64,000 bases of DNA, from NCBI GenBank assembly GCA_965221215.1, contig OZ244872.1, positions 1,240,001-1,304,000 of the forward strand. The letters are read 5' to 3'. Both the position numbers and the translations under genes were made by a program. The notes under the pieces were generated by a model, which was not told the origin of the DNA, made no database searches, and was given only the letters and a program-made list of their open reading frames with translations. Positions 55,684-63,422 of the stretch are shown in pieces; the stretch's first letter is position 1; the number at the start of each line of letters is the position of its first letter. Source of the stretch: Aldehydirespirator sp965221215. Its GTDB lineage: Bacteria > Actinomycetota > Acidimicrobiia > Acidimicrobiales > Aldehydirespiratoraceae.

Positions 55684-56877
55684 CTACTCCGAGCCCTCTG
55701 CGTGTTCATCGCCGTGGACGGCAGCCCTGCGCAGCCGGTAGCGGCAGGCGACCGCGGCCACCAGCACGAGCACTAGTGCCACTCCTTCGATGACCGTTAC
55801 CAGCGCGGCCGGGATGCCGGTGCTGATCTGCATCTGGGTGGCGCCGTTGACCAGCCCGGCGAAGGCTACGGCCACGGCTATGACCCCCACCGGATGCAGC
55901 CGGGCCACCAGGGCGATGATGATGCCGGTGAAGCCGATCTGCTGCTCGCCGAACTCGAAGTTGATGCGATGGTGCAGGCCGAGCAGCTCGCCCGCGCCGG
56001 CCAGCCCGGCCAGCGCCCCCGATACAGCCATCACCGCCACGATGGAGACCGCGGTGTTGATGCCCTTGTAGGACGCGGCCCGCTTGTTGACCCCGATGGC
56101 GCGGAACTCGAAGCCCATCGATGTCCGGCGCATCATGAAGTGCACGAAGGCCGCGGCGATCAGCGCGATGGCGAAGCCCCAGTGCAGGCGGCTGTCGTCG
56201 AAGAAGCGGGGCAGGTAGGTGTTCTCGGCCATCCGCTCAGTCTGCGAGTAGGGCGTGTTGTTGGCCTGCCACACCCCCGACAGCAGCCACGACAAGAAGT
56301 AGTCGATGACGAAGTTGAGCATCACCGTCGTGAGGATCTCGTTGGTGTTGTAGCGCACCAGCAGCACGCTCGCGACGGTGGCCCAGACCGCTCCGAACAC
56401 CGCGGCCCCCGCCAGCATGGCCACTATCAGCAACGGCGCGGGCAGACCCGGGAACATGTCGTAGACGAAGAACGTGCCGATCGCCCCGGCGATGAACTGG
56501 CCCTGGCCGCCGATGTTCCACACCCCGGCGCGGAAGGCCACCGCCGCGGCGAGCCCGGTGAGGATCAGGGGAGTGCTCTGCACCAGCGTCTCCAGTGCCG
56601 ACTCGCGGTCGCCGAAGGCGCCGTCGTACAGCGACGAGAAGGCATCGAACGGCGACACGCCCGCCAGCAGCACCAACAGGCCGATCAGCACTGCGGTGAT
56701 GGCCAGCGCGATCACCGTGGCGTAGAGCTCGTGCGTGGGACGCACCTCGAGGCGGCGCTCGAGGCGCCAGCCGTCGGGCTGCATGAGCGCGGTGTGCGGG
56801 TCGCGCCCGCGAGGCGATGAGCCGCCGACGGAGCCTGCCGCGTCGTCGGCTTGCTGCGGCGTTGCGGAGTCGCTCAT
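55684..56877 (-). CDS. ABC transporter permease, BMP/nucleoside type (first)
   Basis: A 397-residue permease of the YufP/NupP type. Features are NIGGQGQFIAGAIGTFF, the coupling segment EFRAIGVNKRAASYKGI, and about nine membrane helices; the N-terminal 50 residues are polar. Its start overlaps the end of the ATPase gene by 4 bases. It forms the second half of the membrane channel. Confidence 0.9.
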   Translation of the reverse strand: MSDSATPQQADDAAGSVGGSSPRGRDPHTALMQPDGWRLERRLEVRPTHELYATVIALAITAVLIGLLVLLAGVSPFDAFSSLYDGAFGDRESALETLVQSTPLILTGLAAAVAFRAGVWNIGGQGQFIAGAIGTFFVYDMFPGLPAPLLIVAMLAGAAVFGAVWATVASVLLVRYNTNEILTTVMLNFVIDYFLSWLLSGVWQANNTPYSQTERMAENTYLPRFFDDSRLHWGFAIALIAAAFVHFMMRRTSMGFEFRAIGVNKRAASYKGINTAVSIVAVMAVSGALAGLAGAGELLGLHHRINFEFGEQQIGFTGIIIALVARLHPVGVIAVAVAFAGLVNGATQMQISTGIPAALVTVIEGVALVLVLVAAVACRYRLRRAAVHGDEHAEGSE

Positions 56878-58427
56878 GGCGCCGCTCCGGCCGTTTCGAC
56901 TGTGCCCGCCATGTGAAGGCCGATCTCCTCCAGCGATGTGGAGCCCGGTTCGGTGACGGCGACGATGCGCCCGTCATAGATCACCGCTATCCGGTCCGAT
57001 AGCTGGAAGATCTCGTCGAGATCCTCCGACATCAACAGCACGGCCACACCCCGGTCGCGCTCTTCGATGAGGCGTCGGCGCACGTACTCGCTGGCGGCGA
57101 TGTCGAGGCCCCGGGTCGGCTGGTGCACGATGATCAGCTGGGGCTCGCCGGAGAGCTCGCGGGCCATGATGATCTTCTGCAGGTTGCCGCCCGAGAGGGT
57201 GCTGGTGGTTTGCGACGCGGACGGCGTCTTGATCTCGAAATGCTCAATGGACTCGTCGGCGAAGCTGTCGATCTCGCCGCGGTTCAGCACTCCCGCACGC
57301 GAGAACCGCCGCTGGCGCTGGTTGCCGAGAATCAGGTTCTCCTTGACGCTGAAGTCCATCATCAGGCCCTGCGCGATGCGGTCCCCGGGAACGCTGGCCA
57401 CCCCCTGCAGCGCCACCTTGTGAGGCGGTGCGCGGGTGGTGTCGGCATCTGCGATGCGGATCGTGCCCTGCTCGGGATGGCGCACGCCCACCACGGCGTC
57501 GAACAGAGCGTTCTGCCCGTTTCCCGACACGCCGGCGATGCCGAGGATCTCACCGCCGCGCACATCGAGCGACAGCCCCTTGAGCGAGCCGCGGCCGGTG
57601 TCGGAGGCGAGATGGATGTCGTCGATCTCCAGCACGACCTCGCCGGTGTCGTGCTGGGCCTTGTCGGCCTGCATCAGCACATCGCGCCCGACCATCATGC
57701 GGGCCAGGTCGCGCTGCTCCACCTCGGCGGTGTTGACCGTGCCGACCACCTCGCCGCGACGCAGCACCGTCACCCTGTCCGACAGCGCGATGACCTCGCG
57801 CAGCTTGTGGGTGATCAGGATGATGGTCAGACCCTCGTCGCGCATCTGCCGCAGGATCCGGAACAACTCCTCGACGCCCTGGGGGGTGAGCACCGCGGTC
57901 GGCTCGTCGAGGATCAGGATCTCGACGCCGAAGTAGAGGGTCTTGAAGATCTCCACCCACTGCTGCTCGCCCACCGACAGCCGTCCGACCTCGGCGTCGG
58001 GGTCGATCTCCACGTCATAGTCGGCGAAGAACTCCTCGAGGCGGCGCCGCGCCTCGCTGAGGTCGAGCCACTGCCTGGCCCCGGTGCCGATGACCACGTT
58101 CTCGATCACCGACATCGGCGGCACCAGCTCGAAGTGCTGATGCACCATCCCGATGCCGGCCTCGATGGCGTCGCGGGGCGAATGCAGGTCCAGCGGCTCG
58201 CCGTTGAGCAGCACCCGGCCGTCGTCGGGCCGGTACACGCCGTAGAGGATGTCGGCGAGGGTGGTCTTGCCCGCACCGTTCTCGCCGAGCAGGCAGTGGA
58301 TCTCACCGCGGCGGACGTTGAGGCTGACCGCGTCGTTGGCGATCACGCCGGGGAAGACCTTCGTCACCTCTTCGGCGACGAGAATGTCATCCCCCGGCGC
58401 GGTCACCGGGGTTGCGGCCATCGGCAC
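56874..58427 (-). CDS. ABC transporter ATPase with two nucleotide-binding domains, BMP/nucleoside type
   Basis: A 517-residue double ATPase. The first domain has Walker A GENGAGKTT, signature LSVGEQQW and Walker B ILDEPTAVLT; the second has a degenerate Walker A region GVSGNGQNALF, signature LSGGNLQK and IVHQPTRGLD. This asymmetric layout is typical of sugar and nucleoside importers (MglA, YufO/NupO). ATG 58427 lies 42 bases after the lipoprotein gene. It energises the two permeases downstream. Confidence 0.92.
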   Translation of the reverse strand: MPMAATPVTAPGDDILVAEEVTKVFPGVIANDAVSLNVRRGEIHCLLGENGAGKTTLADILYGVYRPDDGRVLLNGEPLDLHSPRDAIEAGIGMVHQHFELVPPMSVIENVVIGTGARQWLDLSEARRRLEEFFADYDVEIDPDAEVGRLSVGEQQWVEIFKTLYFGVEILILDEPTAVLTPQGVEELFRILRQMRDEGLTIILITHKLREVIALSDRVTVLRRGEVVGTVNTAEVEQRDLARMMVGRDVLMQADKAQHDTGEVVLEIDDIHLASDTGRGSLKGLSLDVRGGEILGIAGVSGNGQNALFDAVVGVRHPEQGTIRIADADTTRAPPHKVALQGVASVPGDRIAQGLMMDFSVKENLILGNQRQRRFSRAGVLNRGEIDSFADESIEHFEIKTPSASQTTSTLSGGNLQKIIMARELSGEPQLIIVHQPTRGLDIAASEYVRRRLIEERDRGVAVLLMSEDLDEIFQLSDRIAVIYDGRIVAVTEPGSTSLEEIGLHMAGTVETAGAAP

Positions 58428-58469
58428 GCTGCCGTTCCTCGGTTCGTCGCTAGCGGGCCGATTGTCCGC

Positions 58470-59849
58470 TTATTCGAAGGCGTCGAACTTGAGGGGCACG
58501 ACAAGCTCGCCCGCCAGGATCTGGGCTCGAGCCTCTTCCACGGCGGCTCGCACATCGGCGGGAACGTCGTCGGCGATGGCGCCCAGAGCAGAGCCGTCGT
58601 CCACCATCGACTGGTAGACGATGCGCTGCGGCGGCGAGTTGTAGGGCACGCCGTGGACGGTGTAGTCGTACCAGGCGTCGAGCACGTCGCCGAAGGCGGT
58701 GTCCCACTGCGCGACAGCGCTGGTCAGCACCACCGGTGACAGGCTCAGCTGGTCGGTGAAGTGACCCACGGCGCGTACGTTGCCCGCGTCCTCGGCCGCG
58801 GCGAACGGCCCGAAGCGCTCGGCGTAGATCACGTCGGAGCCGTTGGCGATCTGCGCGGCCGCCGCGCTCGACGCGGTGGCCGGATCGAACCAGCTCTCGA
58901 TGTAGGCCACACCGGCCACCTCGATGTCGGGGTTGACGGAGCGGGCGCCGTCGACGAAGGCGTTGAGCGGAGCGTTCACGTTGGGGAACGGGAAGGCGGC
59001 CACGCCGCTGATCTTGTTGGTCTCTGTCGTCATGCCGGCGATGATCCCCGCGAGGTAGGCGGGCTCGTGGATGAACACGTCGATCCAGTAGGCGTTATCG
59101 CCTCCGTCGTGGTCGTCGTTGCCCGAGCCCGAGTAGACGAACAGGGTGTCGGGGTAGTCGGCCTTGTTGGCGGCCACACCGTCGACGAAGGTGCTGTGGC
59201 CCACGATGATCTCGTAGATGCCCTCCTGGGCCAGCTCGCGGATGACCCGCTCGCCCTCGGCGAACGGGATTCCCTCGAGGATCTCGAGGTTGATCTTGAT
59301 CCCGTACTTGTTGGACTCTGACACACGGTTGACGCTGTCGATGAAGGTGGCGTACCAGCCCTCCTCCTTGGTGCCCACCACCAGCATGGCCATGTCGATC
59401 TCGCTGGGGGCGGCGGCGGCCTGCTCGGCGGCAGCCTCCTCCGCGGCGGCAGCAGCTTCCGCCGCTTTGGCTTCGGCCGCGGCGGCGGCCTCCTCCGCGG
59501 CTGCGAGCTCCGCCTCGAGCTCGGCGACGGCGGCGCCCTCGGCCGCGGCGGCCTCCAGCGCGGCGGCGGCCGCGGCGGCCTCTGCTTCGGCGATGGCGGC
59601 TGCATCAGCGGCGGCCTTGGCCTCGGCTTCGGCCGCGTCAGCCTCGGCGGCGGCGGCATCGGCTGCGGCCTGTGCCTCGGCAGCCTCAGCCTGAGCCGCA
59701 GCGGTCTCGGCCTCGGCCGCGGCCACGGCCGCGTCGTCGGCGCCGCTCGATGCCGGCTCGTCGTCGCTGCCGCAGGCGGCGAGCGATGCGACCACCGCCA
59801 TCGCGGCTACGACACCGAAGATGGTGCGCCTCATCCTTGTCCTTCTCAT
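58470..59849 (-). CDS. BMP-family substrate-binding lipoprotein with long Ala/Glu-rich spacer
   Basis: A 459-residue lipoprotein. Signal peptide with lipobox LAAC (Cys26), then a spacer of about 110 residues (39-147) composed almost wholly of Ala, Glu, Asp and a few Lys, predicted to form a long helix or coiled coil, then a BMP/Med-type binding domain (VGTKEEGWYATFIDSVNRV, IVGHSTFVDG, GSGNDDHDGGDNAYWIDVFI). BMP relatives bind purine nucleosides. The spacer is not normal for the family. ATG 59849 is preceded by GGAGGG at 8 bases. Confidence 0.88.
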   Translation of the reverse strand: MRRTRMRRTIFGVVAAMAVVASLAACGSDDEPASSGADDAAVAAAEAETAAAQAEAAEAQAAADAAAAEADAAEAEAKAAADAAAIAEAEAAAAAAALEAAAAEGAAVAELEAELAAAEEAAAAAEAKAAEAAAAAEEAAAEQAAAAPSEIDMAMLVVGTKEEGWYATFIDSVNRVSESNKYGIKINLEILEGIPFAEGERVIRELAQEGIYEIIVGHSTFVDGVAANKADYPDTLFVYSGSGNDDHDGGDNAYWIDVFIHEPAYLAGIIAGMTTETNKISGVAAFPFPNVNAPLNAFVDGARSVNPDIEVAGVAYIESWFDPATASSAAAAQIANGSDVIYAERFGPFAAAEDAGNVRAVGHFTDQLSLSPVVLTSAVAQWDTAFGDVLDAWYDYTVHGVPYNSPPQRIVYQSMVDDGSALGAIADDVPADVRAAVEEARAQILAGELVVPLKFDAFE

Positions 59850-59944
59850 GGTTGTATCCCTCCTTGCGGGACGGTCAGGTCCGGGTGGAACTGATCTTTG
59901 ACAAACGTGACTTGCGACCCTTCGGCGCGGCGAGCGGGCAGACC

Positions 59945-60697
59945 CTAGTGGAATCCTGAGCCGCCGTTGACCCAGATGTTCTGGCCGGTCACGAAGTCCG
60001 ACAGCGGGCTCATCAGATACACGAGGGTGCCGACCATGTCCTCGGGAACCTGGGTCCGCTTGAACGCCCGCCGAGCCTGGATGGCTGTGTCCACCTCGGG
60101 CTGGACGCTGGAGTAGGCGTCGTCATGGGGGATGTAGTCGGGCGTGATGGTGTTCACCGCGATGCCGAAGCCTCCCAACTCGCGCGACATGGCCCGGGTG
60201 AGCCCCCAGATGGCCGACTTCGACGCCACATAGTGGAGGAAGCCGGGGGTGCCGTCGTTGACGGTCATGGAGGCGATGTTGACGATCCGGCCGCCGCCCT
60301 GGGCCTTCATGGCCGGCGTCACCGCCCGGGAGCACAGCCACGAGCCCTTCACGTTCACCGCGAAGCACAGATCCCACTCCTCCGGCGGCAGGTCCTCCAT
60401 CGGGGCCCGGGTGGCGGCCATGTAGAAGGCGGCGTTATTGACCAGGCCGTCGATTCGGCCGTAGGCGTCGACGGCGGCCGCGGCCATCGCCTCGGTCTGG
60501 GCCGGATCCGAGACGTCCACCCGCAGCGACATCGCCTCGGCGCCGGAGGCCGCGAGCTCGGCGGCCACTGCGCCGCCGTCGCTCAAGTCGGCCACCACCA
60601 CGGCCGCGCCCTCGGCGGCCAGCCCCCGGCAGTAGGCCAGGCCGATGCCCTTGGCCCCGCCGGTGACGATGATCACCTGTCCGTCCAGCATTCCCAT
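59945..60697 (-). CDS. Short-chain dehydrogenase/reductase
   Basis: A 250-residue classical SDR: TGGAKGIGLAYCRG nucleotide site, VADLSD suggesting NAD preference, NNAAFYM, catalytic Ser in NIASMTVND, YVASK catalytic pair, and C-terminal SDFVTGQNIWVNGGSGFH. ATG 60697 is preceded by AGGAGG. It is 29 bases downstream of the third Rieske gene and upstream of the BMP lipoprotein gene. It may oxidise an alcohol intermediate of the pathway. It matches the fragment at 47600 in its C-terminal motif. Confidence 0.9.
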   Translation of the reverse strand: MGMLDGQVIIVTGGAKGIGLAYCRGLAAEGAAVVVADLSDGGAVAAELAASGAEAMSLRVDVSDPAQTEAMAAAAVDAYGRIDGLVNNAAFYMAATRAPMEDLPPEEWDLCFAVNVKGSWLCSRAVTPAMKAQGGGRIVNIASMTVNDGTPGFLHYVASKSAIWGLTRAMSRELGGFGIAVNTITPDYIPHDDAYSSVQPEVDTAIQARRAFKRTQVPEDMVGTLVYLMSPLSDFVTGQNIWVNGGSGFH

Positions 60698-60726
60698 TCA
60701 GTTCCTCCTGTGTGATCGGCCGAGGC

Positions 60727-61779
60727 TCAGCCCGGTTCCAGCTGCTCGGCCAGCTCGAACAGCCACTTGCGGTAGGCCAGGGTCACGTCGTCGGCCACCT
60801 TGACGTAAGTCTCGGCGTTGAGCCGGTCGGGCAGGTGCTCGGGCCACTGCGACTCGACGATGGGCTGGTCCTGGTCGAGCACCATGTACTCGAACTCGAG
60901 CAGGAAGTCCATCTCATCGGGGGCGTCCACGAAGTCGGCGCCGATGTGCCAGAAGTTCCGGCACGTCTCAGGGCCGGTGGGCGCGGTGACCATGTACAGG
61001 GCGTAGCGCCTGCCGTTGGGGAAGGTCCGCACCAGCGCGATCGAGCCGGGCACGGTGAGCCGATACCAGTTGCGCACCGCCATGGTGTCGTCGTCGATTC
61101 CGAGCAGTTCCTTCATGCGGTCGACGTTGGGCTCCACGAAGACCTTGTCGAAGCGCAGCGAGCCGCCCTCCCGCCACACGTCGTGAGGCTCGATCCGGGC
61201 CTTGTCCCTGGTGCCGAGCACGTTCTCGTGCACGAAGGGGAAATGGGAGAAGTCGACGAAGTTCTCCAGGCGGCGGGGCGAGCTGGTGGCCCAGTCGTAG
61301 TGCGGAGGCGTCTGCCAGCGCATGATCGGGTCGTCCCACTCGCCTATCCCGGGCGGCTCGCCCCAGGGTTTGTCGGTGAGGCTCACCCAGACCAGGCCCG
61401 AACTCTCGCGGCACAGGTAGCGGACCAGCCCGAGCTGCAGCACCCCGTTGAGCTCGGGCCGCGACGGGATCGACACCAGGGCGCCGTCCATGTCGTAGGC
61501 CCAGCCGTGGTACGGGCAGTTGATGCACCCGTTCTCCACCCATCCCAGCGAGGGCGCCGCCCCCTTGTGACGGCACACATCCATGAAGGCCCGCACCGTG
61601 CCCTCGTGGCGCACGGCCAGGATGCGCTCGCCCAGCAGCCGGCCCGACACCATCTGGCCCTCGGCCACGTCCTTCGAGTAGGCGACGGGATGCCAGAAAT
61701 GCCGCATGGCCCGGTACCAAGTCGAGTCCCGCTCGGGAATGAACGGATCGACGGCCTGCCGAGCCGTGGCGGTGCTCAC
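60727..61779 (-). CDS. Rieske non-haem iron oxygenase, alpha subunit (third)
   Basis: A 350-residue oxygenase with VCRHKGAAPSLG and CINCPYHGWAYD cluster motifs and the iron site LENFVDFSHFPFVHENV. It is more distant from the other two than they are from each other. GTG 61779 is used; GGGCGGGC just upstream is not a clear ribosome site. It is the promoter-proximal gene of the eleven-gene run and faces the hydrolase gene across an operator-rich intergenic region. Confidence 0.87.
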   Translation of the reverse strand: MSTATARQAVDPFIPERDSTWYRAMRHFWHPVAYSKDVAEGQMVSGRLLGERILAVRHEGTVRAFMDVCRHKGAAPSLGWVENGCINCPYHGWAYDMDGALVSIPSRPELNGVLQLGLVRYLCRESSGLVWVSLTDKPWGEPPGIGEWDDPIMRWQTPPHYDWATSSPRRLENFVDFSHFPFVHENVLGTRDKARIEPHDVWREGGSLRFDKVFVEPNVDRMKELLGIDDDTMAVRNWYRLTVPGSIALVRTFPNGRRYALYMVTAPTGPETCRNFWHIGADFVDAPDEMDFLLEFEYMVLDQDQPIVESQWPEHLPDRLNAETYVKVADDVTLAYRKWLFELAEQLEPG

Positions 61780-61821
61780 GCCCGCCCGCTCAAGTTGTGC
61801 GCCCCCGGCATCGCCGCCACT

Positions 61822-61858
61822 ATATTGCCTCCAGCAATATTTGCGCAAGTGCACTTGC
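61822..61858. promoter_or_regulatory. Operator cluster between the Rieske and hydrolase genes
   Basis: ATATTGC-CTCCA-GCAATAT (61822-61840) is a perfect 7-bp inverted repeat; TTGCGCAA (61841-61848) and GCAAGTGCACTTGC (61845-61858) are further perfect palindromes. Together they give five TTGC/GCAA half-sites in 37 bases. They are likely binding sites for the XRE-cupin regulator at 62757 and overlap the probable divergent promoters. Confidence 0.7.
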
Positions 61859-61884
61859 TCCGTGTCCCGAGGAGGACCGCCACC

Positions 61885-62721
61885 ATGCCGATCAACACTC
61901 CCGCTATCCGGCCCGCCCCTGCCGAGCACGTCTATGTGACGGGCGCCGCGGGCAATCGTCTCCACAGCCTCGACTTCGGCGGCGAGGGACCCGTGCTGGT
62001 CTGCCTGCACGGCGTGACCGGCAACGCCTGGAACTGGTGGGCGGTAGCCGCCGGGGTGCGAGCTTGCCGTCGGGTGCTGGCCCTGGACTTCCGCGGCTAC
62101 GGCGAGAGCCAGTGGTCGCCCGATCACGCCTACACCACCTCCGATCACACCGCCGATCTGGCCTGCGCGGTCGAGACGCTCTCGGGCGGCTCGCCGGTGG
62201 ATCTGGTCGGCTCCTCGTGGGGTGCTCTGGTCGCCATCGAGTATGCGGCTGAGCATCCCGACCGGGTGGGACGGCTCATGGTGGTCGATGTCGAGCCCTC
62301 CTTCGAACAGGCCGAGACCGACCTGTTCCCCCGCCCCCGAGACCATGCCGACGGTGACGAGGTGCGGGCCGCGGTCGCGCGGGCCTACCCCAACGCGCCC
62401 GCGGCCATGGTCGAGACGGTGGCGGCCACCTGCTACGGGCCGGTCGACGGCGGTCGCCTGGCCCCCAAGCACGATCCCTACTTCTTCGAGCGCTGGCCGT
62501 TCCGCTCCGACGACCACTGGGAGCGGCTGTCTCGCATCTCGGCGCGCACCCTTCACGTGCATGCCTCCAACAGCTTCGTCAGAGCCGACGTGATGGCCGA
62601 GATGAACCGCCTCACGCCCCAGTCGCGCCTCGTCGAGATCGCCGACAGCACCCATGTGGTGCCGGTAGACAACCCCGCGGCCCTGGCCGACTGTCTCGTA
62701 TCCTTCCTCGAAGGCGGCTGA
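61885..62721 (+). CDS. Alpha/beta-fold hydrolase
   Basis: A 278-residue hydrolase with oxyanion motif LHGVTGNAWNW, nucleophile elbow GSSWGA, the acid residue probably in LHVHASNSF region and the catalytic His in ADSTHVVPVD. The sequence is typical of esterases, C-C hydrolases and haloalkane-dehalogenase-like enzymes. ATG 61885 is preceded by AGGAGGACC. It is divergent from the catabolic run and probably hydrolyses an ester, lactone or ring-cleavage product (inference). The regulator gene follows 35 bases downstream. Confidence 0.88.
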   Translation: MPINTPAIRPAPAEHVYVTGAAGNRLHSLDFGGEGPVLVCLHGVTGNAWNWWAVAAGVRACRRVLALDFRGYGESQWSPDHAYTTSDHTADLACAVETLSGGSPVDLVGSSWGALVAIEYAAEHPDRVGRLMVVDVEPSFEQAETDLFPRPRDHADGDEVRAAVARAYPNAPAAMVETVAATCYGPVDGGRLAPKHDPYFFERWPFRSDDHWERLSRISARTLHVHASNSFVRADVMAEMNRLTPQSRLVEIADSTHVVPVDNPAALADCLVSFLEGG

Positions 62722-62756
62722 GCGATTACAGAACCCGAGATCCGCCGCCGGGAGTC

Positions 62757-63359
62757 ATGCCCACCGACGACAACACCGACCGCAGCGACGGCGGCGACCC
62801 CGATGCCGAGGCCATCGCACCCCAGCTGGGACCGGCCCTGCGGCGGCGGCGCAAGGCGGCCGGCATGACCATGCAGGAGCTCGCCGACCGCTGCGAGTTG
62901 TCGCAGCCGTTCCTGTCGCAGATCGAGAACTCGAGGGCCATGCCCAGCCTCTTCGCCCTGCACCGTGTGGCCCAGGCCCTGGGCACGACCACGGTGGGCC
63001 TGCTCGACCCCGAATATCCCGAGTACTCAGAGGTCACTCTGGTCAGAGCCGACGAGGGCGCGGGTTTCGTGCTCTCCGAGGGCGCCCGGACCCGCTTCCT
63101 TACTCCGGGCGACGGTCACCGCCTCGAGGTCAACGAGACGGTGGCAGAGGCCGGGCTTACCTCAGAGCCGACCGAGCACGAGGGACAGGAGCTGATCCTG
63201 GTGCTGGAGGGTTCGGTCGAGGTCCGCCTGCGAGGCCGAGATCCAGTGGAGTTGCATCCCGGCGACACCATCCTCTATCCGGCGACCACGCAACACCAGT
63301 GGCTCACCGGCCAGGTCGGCGCCCGCTTCCTGATGGTGACCAGCCCGCCCTCGTTCTAG
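62757..63359 (+). CDS. XRE-family regulator with C-terminal cupin domain
   Basis: A 200-residue regulator: HTH at about residues 28-80 (ALRRRRKAAGMTMQELADRC, LSQPFLSQIENSRAMPSL) and a cupin domain at about 125-197 (EGQELILVLEGSVEV, LHPGDTILYPATTQHQW). Regulators of this form (PuuR-like) usually repress neighbouring catabolic genes until a ligand binds the cupin. It is co-directional with the hydrolase gene; the TTGC/GCAA palindromes upstream of that gene are its likely targets. Confidence 0.9.
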   Translation: MPTDDNTDRSDGGDPDAEAIAPQLGPALRRRRKAAGMTMQELADRCELSQPFLSQIENSRAMPSLFALHRVAQALGTTTVGLLDPEYPEYSEVTLVRADEGAGFVLSEGARTRFLTPGDGHRLEVNETVAEAGLTSEPTEHEGQELILVLEGSVEVRLRGRDPVELHPGDTILYPATTQHQWLTGQVGARFLMVTSPPSF

Positions 63360-63374
63360 CTGCAAGCACCAGTG

Positions 63375-63422
63375 GGCTGGATTTGCTCGTCGGCCCGCTC
63401 GGCCTCTTGTTCGCTGGGCCGC
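63375..63422. repeat. Dispersed GC-rich repeat, degenerate copy 8
   Basis: GGATTTGCTCG, then CGGCCTCTTGTTCGCTGGGC, a scrambled partial copy of the dispersed repeat between the converging regulator and GcvT-like genes. Confidence 0.45.
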
